From Lachnospiraceae bacterium (GTDB taxonomy: Bacteria; Bacillota; Clostridia; Lachnospirales; Lachnospiraceae), in NCBI GenBank assembly GCA_024690825.1, contig JAILOK010000036.1:51051-115050 (forward strand): 64,000 bases of DNA. Reading direction: 5' to 3'. Numbering within the stretch: position 1 is the stretch's first letter; each line of letters opens with the position of its first letter. Below are positions 9,755-19,089 of this stretch, piece after piece. Made by a program: the position numbers and the translations under genes. The notes under the pieces are model-generated. The model worked only from the letters and a program-made list of their open reading frames with translations, searched no databases and was not told where the DNA came from.

Positions 9755-10828
9755 ATGAAGAAGTTTATTCTGAAATGCATATTATTTGCCCTTATTCTGG
9801 GAGTTATCTTTGTTCCGTTTGCTGTAGGCGTGGATCCCTACAATATTTTTCATGCCCGCGCTCCGAGACAGAACGGTGTGGAACCCAATAAAAATTATGT
9901 GAAAATGAAAAATGTTCTGGAACATCCCGATAAATTTGACTCCTTCCTGTTCGGTTCTTCAAGGGTCGGTTTTATGGATGTGACTCTGATGGATAACGGA
10001 ACCTATTATGACATGACCTACTCGGAAGGTCTTCCGGCGGAGCATCTGGACAATCTAAAGGTTATGATATCCCGCGGCATCATTCCAAAGAATGTTATCA
10101 TAGGACTTGATGATATCTCATATTTCGTCGATCCGAAGATCCATGAGGGACAGCTTTTCAGACTTAATTTCCCGTGGCTTGGAAAGCCGTCAAAAAAGAT
10201 TTCTTTTTACCTGCGTTATTTTGACTTAAAGACCCTTTTTGATTCTCTTGATGCCCTCGGAAAAAATAATTACAAAGATCCCATGTACACACGAAGGATG
10301 CTGGATACGGGTACGGAAAATCTGGACATAATCCCGGAGTTTAACGCAAGCGGCGCAAAAGCGTGGTGGTCGGATTATTATTATCCGAGAGAGGAAGTAC
10401 TTGATGAGATAAGGGAAATAAAAGAGCTCTGTGCAGAATATGATATCAATCTGAGGTTTTTCACAAACCCCATTCATGCCATGACCTATGCGAAGGATAT
10501 AGACAACGGCTATCTTGTTTTCCTGAAAGAACTTGCGGAAGTTTCCGATTACTGGAACTTTTCGGGTTTTAATAATGTGACATTAAATTATAATAACTAC
10601 TACGAAACCTCTCATTACGATGCCGCAGTAGGCGAAAAGATCATTCAGGTTGTCTGTTATGACGGAACCGAGGAGGATCTTTTAGAGCAGGGATTCGGAG
10701 TATATGTCACGAAAGACAATGTGGATGAACTCTTAAAGATACTTAATGACCAGGCAGTCAATTTTGACCTGCCGGTGAATACATACCGGGCTACATATAA
10801 TAAAACCGGTGATGATGAAGATGAATGA
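9755..10828 (+). CDS. Putative partner of MBOAT acyltransferase (AlgJ/AlgX/DltD-like, SGNH-related?)
   Basis: Signal-anchor N-terminus; SFLFGSSRVGFMD resembles an SGNH block I Ser; sits 24 bp after the MBOAT gene. Confidence 0.6.
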   Translation: MKKFILKCILFALILGVIFVPFAVGVDPYNIFHARAPRQNGVEPNKNYVKMKNVLEHPDKFDSFLFGSSRVGFMDVTLMDNGTYYDMTYSEGLPAEHLDNLKVMISRGIIPKNVIIGLDDISYFVDPKIHEGQLFRLNFPWLGKPSKKISFYLRYFDLKTLFDSLDALGKNNYKDPMYTRRMLDTGTENLDIIPEFNASGAKAWWSDYYYPREEVLDEIREIKELCAEYDINLRFFTNPIHAMTYAKDIDNGYLVFLKELAEVSDYWNFSGFNNVTLNYNNYYETSHYDAAVGEKIIQVVCYDGTEEDLLEQGFGVYVTKDNVDELLKILNDQAVNFDLPVNTYRATYNKTGDDEDE

Positions 10829-10872
10829 TCGATACAAGGCATATTGATCAGTGTTTTTTGTTCGATAAGACA

Positions 10873-11050
10873 GCATAGTCATATATGTTTTACTGTTTTA
10901 CAAAAAAACAAGACGATATAGTCATATGTGTTTTAAGAAAGTAAAACGGCATAGTCATATGTGTTTTGTGAACTTAGAACTGTCCGAGCCGTGAACAAAA
11001 CATATATGACTATGCCGCCTTGTTTTTAGTAAAACACATATGACTATGCC
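10873..11050. repeat. Cluster of five about 20-bp repeats (GGCATAGTCATATGTGTTTT type), three direct and two inverted
   Basis: Copies at 10873-10892, 10915-10934, 10948-10967 (+) and 10997-11017, 11031-11050 (inverted), in the intergenic region between convergent genes. Confidence 0.85.
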
Positions 11051-11082
11051 TGTGTTAATACTCGCAAAACATATCGCATCAT

Positions 11083-12480
11083 TCAGGTTTCGGATTTGGC
11101 TCCGAGCTTCACGGTATGCTTTTCTTCCGCATATCCGCCGTCCTTCTGCGTCTGCACGGTCACCTCAACCTCTTCTCCTGCTTCATAATACTGCATGAGA
11201 TCCTTAAGTTCTTCCATGCTGCTGACGCTCTGCCCGTCAAATTTTGTGATAATATCACCTTTTTTCAGTCCTGCTTCATCTGCGGGTGATCCCGATTCCA
11301 CCTGTGCAAGATAGATGCCTTCCGGCATATCGTATGTATCTGCCACATCACGCGCTACTGCAACACCGGCAATTCCAAGATATGCCTGTTTGCCCTCTTC
11401 CACTTTCTTCTTAGTGGATTTGTTCATAAGTTCTTCTATGATCGGCCTGGCTGTGGATATGGGAATCGCATATCCCATTCCCTCTATGCCGTTTCCGCCG
11501 GCCTTGGCTTCATTTATACCGATGAGCTCACCGTCAATATTAAGGAGGGCTCCTCCGGAATTTCCCGGATTGATGGCGGCATCAGTCTGGATCAGGGCAT
11601 GCTCACCGTTGTCAAGTTCTATGGTTCGGTTTAGCGCACTTACGATACCGGTCGTAACGGATTGTCCGTAACCGAGGGCATTTCCTATGGCTATAACAGG
11701 TTCCCCGACTTCAAGGCTTTCGCTGTCGCCTAAAGTGGCTATCTTTATGGCATCGATCGTATTCTGGGAAAGGCTGTCAAATTCAACTGCTATGACCGCA
11801 ATATCCGCAGCCTTGTCCTGACCTTTGAAATTAGCTTCCGCCACGCTGCCATCCACAAACTGCACTGAAAGTGTTGTGGCGTCGGAAACAACATGTTCAT
11901 TTGTAACGATCAGAAGTTCATCATCATCTTCACCGACTATGATACCGGAACCCGATGCTTCGCTCTGCTGCTGTATCTCCTGTCCAAACCATGTTGTTCC
12001 GGTTATGACCATGTCATTTGTTATCGCAACAACCGCAGGTGTAACATCCGCAGCCACCTTTGTAACATCCGTCACCGTAGTCTTCGCAGAACCCGCCGTT
12101 GTAGTTGTGATCTTTTTATCTCCGTTTGAGATCCTGTCCGTCGTTTCCGTAACGGAGATCTCCTTCTTCCCCGAAACCGGGATATCGGCTTCCGCCTCTG
12201 TTTTTGTATCTGTCAGGACATTTACGAGATAAAAAGCTCCTCCCGCACAAAGTCCGAAGATAAGACCCAACGCCACGCTGACAAGAGCTTTCCTGAAAAA
12301 TCCGGGCTTCTTTTTCTTGTTTTTGGGTCCCTGCGCCGGTGCAGGACCCTCGGGAATGTGCACTCCCGCGCCGGGACTGCTGGTATACTGGTAGGATGTG
12401 TAATGGGGACGCGGCACTACAGGCGTACTCTCATTCATTTCTTCTCTTCTTTCATTGTCATCTTCATACATAAATATCAC
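11083..12480 (-). CDS. HtrA/DegP-like trypsin-type serine protease with PDZ domain
   Basis: TM anchor, catalytic motifs TNEHVV and NPGNSGGALLN, C-terminal PDZ (SGSPADEAGLKKGDIITKFDGQ). Confidence 0.92.
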   Translation of the reverse strand: MIFMYEDDNERREEMNESTPVVPRPHYTSYQYTSSPGAGVHIPEGPAPAQGPKNKKKKPGFFRKALVSVALGLIFGLCAGGAFYLVNVLTDTKTEAEADIPVSGKKEISVTETTDRISNGDKKITTTTAGSAKTTVTDVTKVAADVTPAVVAITNDMVITGTTWFGQEIQQQSEASGSGIIVGEDDDELLIVTNEHVVSDATTLSVQFVDGSVAEANFKGQDKAADIAVIAVEFDSLSQNTIDAIKIATLGDSESLEVGEPVIAIGNALGYGQSVTTGIVSALNRTIELDNGEHALIQTDAAINPGNSGGALLNIDGELIGINEAKAGGNGIEGMGYAIPISTARPIIEELMNKSTKKKVEEGKQAYLGIAGVAVARDVADTYDMPEGIYLAQVESGSPADEAGLKKGDIITKFDGQSVSSMEELKDLMQYYEAGEEVEVTVQTQKDGGYAEEKHTVKLGAKSET

Positions 12481-12628
12481 CTTCTTCTTTTATATGAGAC
12501 TTAACCGGCATTCCGGTCTGTCTTTTTATTGTTATGGGATAAGTATATTTTTGAAATGTGTTCGAAATGTGAAGAAGATTTATATATTTTGTGTTTTATG
12601 ATCTTTTGATGCCAAACCTTAAAAATAC

Positions 12629-14455
12629 TCACTCTACCGTAACAGATTTTGCCAGATTTCTTGGTTTATCCACATCACAGCCCTTTCCGACTGCAACATA
12701 GTACGCAAAAAGCTGGAGCGGGATTATGGCCAGCGAATTTGTAAAATAACTGTTTGTTACCGGAATATACAGACAGTAATCGGCATCAGCCTCGATATCC
12801 TGATGTCCAGTATTTGTAACGCAGAGAACAAATGCTCCTCTGGCTTTTACCTCACGGATATTGCTCACTGTCTTTCCGTACAGATCCTCCTGAGTGAGGG
12901 CAGCCATGACAAGTGTTCCTTCCTCGATCAGGGAAATGGGTCCGTGCTTGAGTTCACCGGCAGCATAACCTTCCGAATGAACATAGGATATTTCCTTGAG
13001 CTTCAGCGAACCTTCCAAAGACAGGGGATAGTCCAAACCCCTTCCTATGAAAAAGATGCTTTTTGCTGCAATATATCTGTTGGCAAAACGCTGTATCCTT
13101 TCCTTGTTTCCCAAAAGCATTTCGATCTGTTCCGGAAGTTTTTTAAGGTCTGACAGGAGAGCTTTGAACTCATCACCGGATATGGTTCCCCTGGTTTTCG
13201 CAAATTTCATGGAAATGAGATAAAGTGCCACAAGCTGGGCTGAATAAGCCTTTGTGGAAGCTACGGCTATCTCGGGTCCTGCCCATGTGTACATCACGCT
13301 GTCGGCTTCCCTCGCGATCGATGATCCGACAACATTCACTATTCCCATAACCTTTGCTCCCTTTTTCTGAGACAGACGCAGAGCCTGCAGCGTATCCGCG
13401 GTCTCACCTGACTGTGATATCACTATCACAAGTTCCCCTTCATCAATGAGAGGATCACGGTATCTGAACTCCGAGGCGGTATCCACTTCTACTGTGATCC
13501 GCGCCATTTTTTCCATTATGTACTTTGCTGCGATTCCGGCGTGATAAGCCGTTCCGCAGGCAACTATATGGATCCTCTTTAAAGCTTTTATCTCTTCATC
13601 GGAAAGCTTAAGCTCGTCTATTTTTATCTCTTCTCCCTCAAGATGTTTTTCATAGGTTTCACGGACTGCTCTTGGCTGCTCCTGCATTTCCTTCATCATG
13701 AAATGCTCGTAGCCTCCCTTTGCCACGGCTTCCGCATCCCAGTCGATATGAACGGATTCCTTCTTAAGTTCTTCCTCATCAACCGAATAGAACTTAAGAT
13801 TATTTCCGTCAAGCTCGGCCACCTCCTGATTGTCAATGAAATAGACATCCCTCGTATATTTCAGAATTGCGGGAACATCGGATGCTATGAAACCTCCCTC
13901 TTCATTTTTTCCGACTATGAGAGGACTGTCTTTCCTTACCGCAAAAACCTTTCCGGGATGACCGGCAAAGATTATTCCAAGAGCATAGGCACCCTCCACC
14001 CTGTGCATGACCTTGGTTATGGCCTCAATGGGATTCCCCTTATAATAATAGTCGATGAGCTGGACCAGAACCTCCGTATCTGTTTCCGATCTGAACTCGT
14101 ATCCCTTTTTCTGCAGTTTTTCCTTGATCTGTCTGTAATTCTCTATGATTCCGTTGTGAACAACGGCAATGGTCTCATCCTTGTTAAAATGAGGGTGGGC
14201 ATTTTCATCCGTAGGCTGACCGTGAGTGGCCCACCTTGTGTGTCCGACGCCTGAAAATCCGGGCATTGTCTGGCCGTCATGCGTAAGTTCAGCCAGGACC
14301 TTCAGCCTTCCGGCGCTCTTTACGATATTTAACCTGTTCCCGTCAAAGACGGCCATGCCTGCCGAATCATATCCTCTGTATTCCAGTTTTGCAAGCCCGT
14401 CAAGTATGATGGGTGCAGCTTCCTTTTTTCCGGCGTATCCGACTATTCCACACAT
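12629..14455 (-). CDS. glmS: Glutamine--fructose-6-phosphate aminotransferase (isomerizing)
   Basis: MCGIVGYAGKKEA N-terminus, SIS domains, C-terminal KPRNLAKSVTVE. Confidence 0.97.
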   Translation of the reverse strand: MCGIVGYAGKKEAAPIILDGLAKLEYRGYDSAGMAVFDGNRLNIVKSAGRLKVLAELTHDGQTMPGFSGVGHTRWATHGQPTDENAHPHFNKDETIAVVHNGIIENYRQIKEKLQKKGYEFRSETDTEVLVQLIDYYYKGNPIEAITKVMHRVEGAYALGIIFAGHPGKVFAVRKDSPLIVGKNEEGGFIASDVPAILKYTRDVYFIDNQEVAELDGNNLKFYSVDEEELKKESVHIDWDAEAVAKGGYEHFMMKEMQEQPRAVRETYEKHLEGEEIKIDELKLSDEEIKALKRIHIVACGTAYHAGIAAKYIMEKMARITVEVDTASEFRYRDPLIDEGELVIVISQSGETADTLQALRLSQKKGAKVMGIVNVVGSSIAREADSVMYTWAGPEIAVASTKAYSAQLVALYLISMKFAKTRGTISGDEFKALLSDLKKLPEQIEMLLGNKERIQRFANRYIAAKSIFFIGRGLDYPLSLEGSLKLKEISYVHSEGYAAGELKHGPISLIEEGTLVMAALTQEDLYGKTVSNIREVKARGAFVLCVTNTGHQDIEADADYCLYIPVTNSYFTNSLAIIPLQLFAYYVAVGKGCDVDKPRNLAKSVTVE

Positions 14456-14460
14456 AGCAT

Positions 14461-15417
14461 TTACCTCTCATTTATATGATTCTGCCACTTCTTAAGAAAA
14501 TATCCCGGGTCGGTCGTAGCTTTCAGCACGGCCTTTTCTGACATTTTCTCATATTTCCGTCCTCTTTTGAACCCTGTATATCTTGCGGCGCAGAATAAAA
14601 GAAATTCCGGCACAAGATAAAGCTTCTTTTGTTCCGCAAGCGCCCTGATGCTGGATCTTACAAGCTTCATCCCCTCATTTTCCGAGGAGATCCCTTCAAA
14701 AACTTCGGGATGTTCCGCCTGAGACACTCCCAGATCGAAGTTCCTGTGATACTGTCCCGCAAGAGTATAGTTATGGCTGTGAAAAACACGCGCATTGCTT
14801 GCATAATAAATGCAGTATCCGGATCTTACAGCCTTCGAAGCATAAATCATATCCTCATTAAAGAGCGTTTCATTTACAAAGCCTCCCAGAGAGTCAAACA
14901 CCTCTCTTTTGTAACATGCGCAGGCATTGGAGCAGAAAAAGGTTTTTACTCCCAGTGTTTTTATATCCTCTATGCTTTTTTTAGCATCTTCTTCCGGATA
15001 ATTGAAGTTTCTGTTTATCCTTTCAAGTACGGAGCAGTCCTCCTTAGGAAGCTGTCTGGCATATGATACGGCTGTCTTTTCATCTGCCATGGGTTTTATC
15101 AGTTCGCTTATCAGATGCCCGTCTGCCGGAACCGCATCCATTGTCATATATACAAGATAAGGCGCATCGCTGTACGATGCCGCCTCATTCCGCGTCTTTC
15201 CATGATCAAATTCTTCTTTTGTTATGTTATGTATCTCAACGCTTTCGCAGCCTTCAGTCAGATCATAAACGCCTGCGGGATCGTTATCGACTGTGTTCAT
15301 GATGATGATCTTCTGAGGTCTGATATCCTGTGCTTCAAGCTTTCTGACAACTTCTCCAAATTCCGCGTCCGGTCTGTACACCGGAATTATAACATCGACG
15401 CGTTCATCCATTCGCAT
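14461..15417 (-). CDS. Family 2 glycosyltransferase
   Basis: VDVIIPVYRPD N-terminus, GT-A fold motifs; overlaps LCP gene stop. Confidence 0.85.
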   Translation of the reverse strand: MRMDERVDVIIPVYRPDAEFGEVVRKLEAQDIRPQKIIIMNTVDNDPAGVYDLTEGCESVEIHNITKEEFDHGKTRNEAASYSDAPYLVYMTMDAVPADGHLISELIKPMADEKTAVSYARQLPKEDCSVLERINRNFNYPEEDAKKSIEDIKTLGVKTFFCSNACACYKREVFDSLGGFVNETLFNEDMIYASKAVRSGYCIYYASNARVFHSHNYTLAGQYHRNFDLGVSQAEHPEVFEGISSENEGMKLVRSSIRALAEQKKLYLVPEFLLFCAARYTGFKRGRKYEKMSEKAVLKATTDPGYFLKKWQNHINER

Positions 15418-16496
15418 TATACTCCGTAACTGCTTCTGTCACTCTTTATCTTATTGCTTATCTCCCTGACGATGCCGGTAGGTATATAGCCTGTTTCGTC
15501 AAAGAAGAACTGGTGAAGCTGTACCACATTATTTTCAAGATCATCCGCTACAACGCTGCTTCCGGCCTTACCCATGTTTCCCGTAACCCTGTCGAAAGGA
15601 AATCCGCTCGTATCCACAACATTAAGTGTTGCGGCTCTCGAGGCATATTCCGCAAATTCGGAAGCCGACATGCTGGTCTTAACCTTGGGAAGCACATCAT
15701 TGATTATCTGATTTAATGTTGCGGGATTAGCGCTTTTCGCTTTCAGCGCTATCTGCTGCAGCACGGCACGCTGTCTTTCGGTTCTCCTGAAGTCATCGCC
15801 ACGCGTATATCTGATCCTGCAGTAGGCGGTAGCCTGAAGTCCGTTCAGTGTCTGAAGTCCGGGAGTGGTCACCGGTATGATCTTTTCACCTGTCGGCTTT
15901 CCTCCGCCGAGTCCCTGTACGATACTGGTCTGATAATCGTTAAGAAAGGGTATTTCCACTTCCTGCACATCTATCTCCACACCGCCGAGATCATTTATCA
16001 CATCCTCAAGTGCCTGGAAATTCACGGTGATGTAGTCATCTATGTTCATGTCCATGTTCATGTTGAGCATCTTTATGGCCTGCTCCGGTCCGCCGTAGGC
16101 GTAAGCTGAATTTGCCTTATTGTAGGTATCGTTTCCGAGATTTAAGTAAGTATCCCTGAATACGGAACACAGTTTGATATTGCCGTTTTCCTGATTGAGC
16201 GACGCGATGATGATGGAGTCGGTTCTTGTTTCTCCGGCATCAACGCCGAAAAGAGCTATATTCTTGTAGCCCTTCATGGTGGGAAGCGCCGTCCCCTCCT
16301 GTTCCTCCATCTTGGCTATGAGTTCCTCGTTATAGTAGATCTCGCTCTCGGCAAGTTTTTCCTTGTCGATCCTGTCCCATTTGAGAGCAAGAAAAAGAGC
16401 TGCTATGAGACCGATAAATATGATTATCTCAAAAACCAGCAACACCGTCCGCTGTTTTCTTTTTCTTGATCTTTTTCTACTTCTGCCGGATGCCAT
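15417..16496 (-). CDS. LCP (LytR-CpsA-Psr) family protein, cell-wall polymer ligase type
   Basis: N-terminal TM plus LCP core (NIALFGVDAGETRTDSIIIASL, VFRDTYLNL, CRIRYTRGDDFRRTERQRAVL). Start set to MASGRSRKR because AAGGTAA RBS precedes it and the predicted promoter lies close upstream; the ORF track start is 16520. Confidence 0.88.
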   Translation of the reverse strand: MASGRSRKRSRKRKQRTVLLVFEIIIFIGLIAALFLALKWDRIDKEKLAESEIYYNEELIAKMEEQEGTALPTMKGYKNIALFGVDAGETRTDSIIIASLNQENGNIKLCSVFRDTYLNLGNDTYNKANSAYAYGGPEQAIKMLNMNMDMNIDDYITVNFQALEDVINDLGGVEIDVQEVEIPFLNDYQTSIVQGLGGGKPTGEKIIPVTTPGLQTLNGLQATAYCRIRYTRGDDFRRTERQRAVLQQIALKAKSANPATLNQIINDVLPKVKTSMSASEFAEYASRAATLNVVDTSGFPFDRVTGNMGKAGSSVVADDLENNVVQLHQFFFDETGYIPTGIVREISNKIKSDRSSYGV

Positions 16497-16535
16497 AATC
16501 GTTACCTTAGATAAAGCCATAAAAAACTATTGAAA

Positions 16536-16564
16536 ACTATACCTTGTTATATCCTGTTTGTCAA
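16536..16564 (-). promoter_or_regulatory. Candidate sigma-A promoter for the LCP gene
   Basis: Minus strand TTGACA - 17 nt - TATAGT. Confidence 0.7.
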
Positions 16565-16585
16565 ATCCACAAGATATGGTATACT
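16558..16585 (+). promoter_or_regulatory. Candidate sigma-A promoter for the potD-like gene
   Basis: TTGTCA - 16 nt - TATACT, -35 overlapping the divergent LCP promoter. Confidence 0.65.
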
Positions 16586-16626
16586 TTAACAGATATGAAA
16601 AAATGATCGATCGGAGATATGCATAA

Positions 16627-17673
16627 ATGAAGAAAAATTTTATTAAACTGTTACCGGTAATTGCGGCACTTCTTTTATTGTGCGGATGTTCGGGCGGAAA
16701 AAAGGATGTTCTCACGGTACTCAATTACGGTATGTACATTGACATGAATGTGCTTACGCAGTTTGAAAAAGAGACCGGGATAAAGGTCATCTATGAAGAG
16801 GTACCGACTCCCGAAGAGCTCTATACAAAGTATAAATCCAAAGCAATAAAATATGATGTGCTGTGTACATCGGAGTATATGCTCCAAAGACTCATCGAGG
16901 AAGGCGAACTTGCAGAGGTGGATTTTTCTTCCATGAAGAATACAAAAGGCATAGGCGATGAATACTGGGAAATGGCTGCCGATTTTGATCCGGGCAACAG
17001 ATATGTGATGCCCTATTTCTGGGGGACTGTCGGAATCCTTTATGATCCTCAGAAAACCGGAAAAATACTCGATTCCTGGGGCTCACTCTTTGACGGGAGT
17101 TATTCCGGAAATATCATAATGCAGAACAGCATGAGGGATGCGTTCATGGCAGCGCTGAAATATCTCGGTCATTCCTTGAACACCACTGACGAAAAGGAAC
17201 TTGAAGAAGCCAGGGATCTTTTGATGGCACAAAAGAAAGATGTCCAGTCTTATCTCGTGGATGAAGTAAGGGATGAGGTGCTCGCAGGCAACGCGGCAGC
17301 CGGAGTTGTATATTCCGGAGAGGCATTTTTAGCCTGTGAAGAAAACAGTTCTCTGATGTACTGCATACCGAAGGAAGGATCAAATATCTGGATAGACTGC
17401 TGGGGGATCACAACGGAGTGCCGGAACAAGGCAAGTGCCGAAAAATTTCTTGATTATCTGTGCCGCGAGGATATAGCCCGCGCCAATTTCGAAGAAGTAA
17501 GATATGCTTCTCCCATAACAGCGATCAATGAATCCCTGACAGATGAAGAAAAAGCGTCCGATGCGCTCATGCCTCCGGCCGAAAGCCTGAAAAACTGCGA
17601 GATCTATAAAATGCTGCCTCAGGAAACAACAGATACCCTCTCGACCATGTGGAAGGAACTTAAGGCCTACTGA
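16627..17673 (+). CDS. Spermidine/putrescine-type ABC transporter substrate-binding lipoprotein (PotD-like)
   Basis: Lipobox LLLLCGCSGG; LTVLNYGMYIDMNVLTQFEKETGIKV and MPYFWGTVGILYD typical of PotD. Confidence 0.88.
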   Translation: MKKNFIKLLPVIAALLLLCGCSGGKKDVLTVLNYGMYIDMNVLTQFEKETGIKVIYEEVPTPEELYTKYKSKAIKYDVLCTSEYMLQRLIEEGELAEVDFSSMKNTKGIGDEYWEMAADFDPGNRYVMPYFWGTVGILYDPQKTGKILDSWGSLFDGSYSGNIIMQNSMRDAFMAALKYLGHSLNTTDEKELEEARDLLMAQKKDVQSYLVDEVRDEVLAGNAAAGVVYSGEAFLACEENSSLMYCIPKEGSNIWIDCWGITTECRNKASAEKFLDYLCREDIARANFEEVRYASPITAINESLTDEEKASDALMPPAESLKNCEIYKMLPQETTDTLSTMWKELKAY

Positions 17674-17685
17674 AAAGGACAGGAT

Positions 17686-19089
17686 CTAATAGGCATTCTT
17701 ATTGATAAATCCCTTAAATACCGTCATCAGCATGATCTTGATGTCAAACATCATGGTCCAGTTTTCTATATAGTAGATGTCATATTCTATACGCCGTCTG
17801 ATCGATGTATTTCCCCTCAGTCCGTTTACCTGAGCCCAGCCAGTCACCCCGGGTCTGACCTGATGTTTTACCATGTATCTGGGAATGGTTTCCTTGAATT
17901 CGTCCACAAACTGCGGCCTTTCGGGTCTCGGACCCACTATGCTCATATCCCCTTTAAGGACATTAAAAAACTGCGGCAGTTCATCCATGCTGGTCATCCT
18001 TAAGACTCTGCCCGCCTTCGTGACTCTCGGATCACCCTTTACCGTCCATGCCTTCGCCTCCTTATCAGGCCTTTGAACCTCCATCGACCGGAATTTATAC
18101 ATCTTAAAGGTCTTATTATGCAGTCCCACCCTCTCCTGTGAAAAGATTATGGGACCCGGTGAGGAAAACCTCACGGCTATTGCCGATATCAGCATGACCG
18201 GAGAAAACAGTATCAGTATAAAAACAGATCCCACAATGTCCACTATCCTCTTTGCGATGACATTCATGGTATTGGTAAGCGGAACATGTCTGATATTGAT
18301 TATGGGCAGTCCGTCCAGATCCTCCATATACGGCTTTGACGGGATGACCCTGTTGTAATCCGGGATGAACTTCGTATGAACTCCGCTCTTTTCACATAAG
18401 TTTACGATCCTTTCAAGCTTTCCGTATTCATCAAGGCTTAAGGTTATCGCGATCTCGTCAAGCTTGTTCTCGGGAAGAATTATATCCAGATTTCCTATGC
18501 TGCCGAGGACCTTCACTCCCTTATACATGGTCCCTGCCTCTACCCTGTCATCGAGAATGCCTCTTACCACATAGCCCCATTGCGGATTAACCCTTATTCT
18601 GTTTATATACTCCTCTGCAGATTTTGAATAACCCACTAAAAGCACATATTTAAGGTTATATCCCTTCCTCCTGATAAAACGCAGAAGGTATCTGACCGCG
18701 TTTCTCACAAAGGTCTCCGCAAAGACATTTACAAAGAAAAATATCGCGATCATGGAACGGGCAAAATCCGGCTGGTTTATTACATACAATACGGAAATAA
18801 AAGCGATGAGAAGGATCGCATTGGCATAAAAGATATTAATGAATTCCCTCTTTCTGCCCGAAACCCTTTTTGAGCTGTACAGATCGAACTGATTGTACAG
18901 CAAAAGACATACCGGCACCAGAAACGGAAGGGCGACCATGTATGTCGCAAAGGGCAGATGGTATATCTTTCTGTCCGCAATGGGAGATTCAAATCTTATA
19001 AAATATGAAGCTATATAAGCTGCTGCTGTCACAAGCGCGTCGAGCACAACATGCAGTCTGTTAAAAAGCCTTTGATTATCCTTGATCAT
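17686..19089 (-). CDS. Polyprenyl-phosphate sugar phosphotransferase (initiating exopolysaccharide glycosylphosphotransferase)
   Basis: N-terminal TM helices, CoA-binding-like domain, C-terminal bacterial sugar transferase motif (RPGVTGWAQVNGLRGNTSIRRRIEYDIYYIENW). Confidence 0.93.
   Translation of the reverse strand: MIKDNQRLFNRLHVVLDALVTAAAYIASYFIRFESPIADRKIYHLPFATYMVALPFLVPVCLLLYNQFDLYSSKRVSGRKREFINIFYANAILLIAFISVLYVINQPDFARSMIAIFFFVNVFAETFVRNAVRYLLRFIRRKGYNLKYVLLVGYSKSAEEYINRIRVNPQWGYVVRGILDDRVEAGTMYKGVKVLGSIGNLDIILPENKLDEIAITLSLDEYGKLERIVNLCEKSGVHTKFIPDYNRVIPSKPYMEDLDGLPIINIRHVPLTNTMNVIAKRIVDIVGSVFILILFSPVMLISAIAVRFSSPGPIIFSQERVGLHNKTFKMYKFRSMEVQRPDKEAKAWTVKGDPRVTKAGRVLRMTSMDELPQFFNVLKGDMSIVGPRPERPQFVDEFKETIPRYMVKHQVRPGVTGWAQVNGLRGNTSIRRRIEYDIYYIENWTMMFDIKIMLMTVFKGFINKNAY

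Noticed and set aside
10873-11050. CRISPR array
   Set aside because: Units are about 20 bp, irregularly spaced and in both orientations, with no cas genes nearby.
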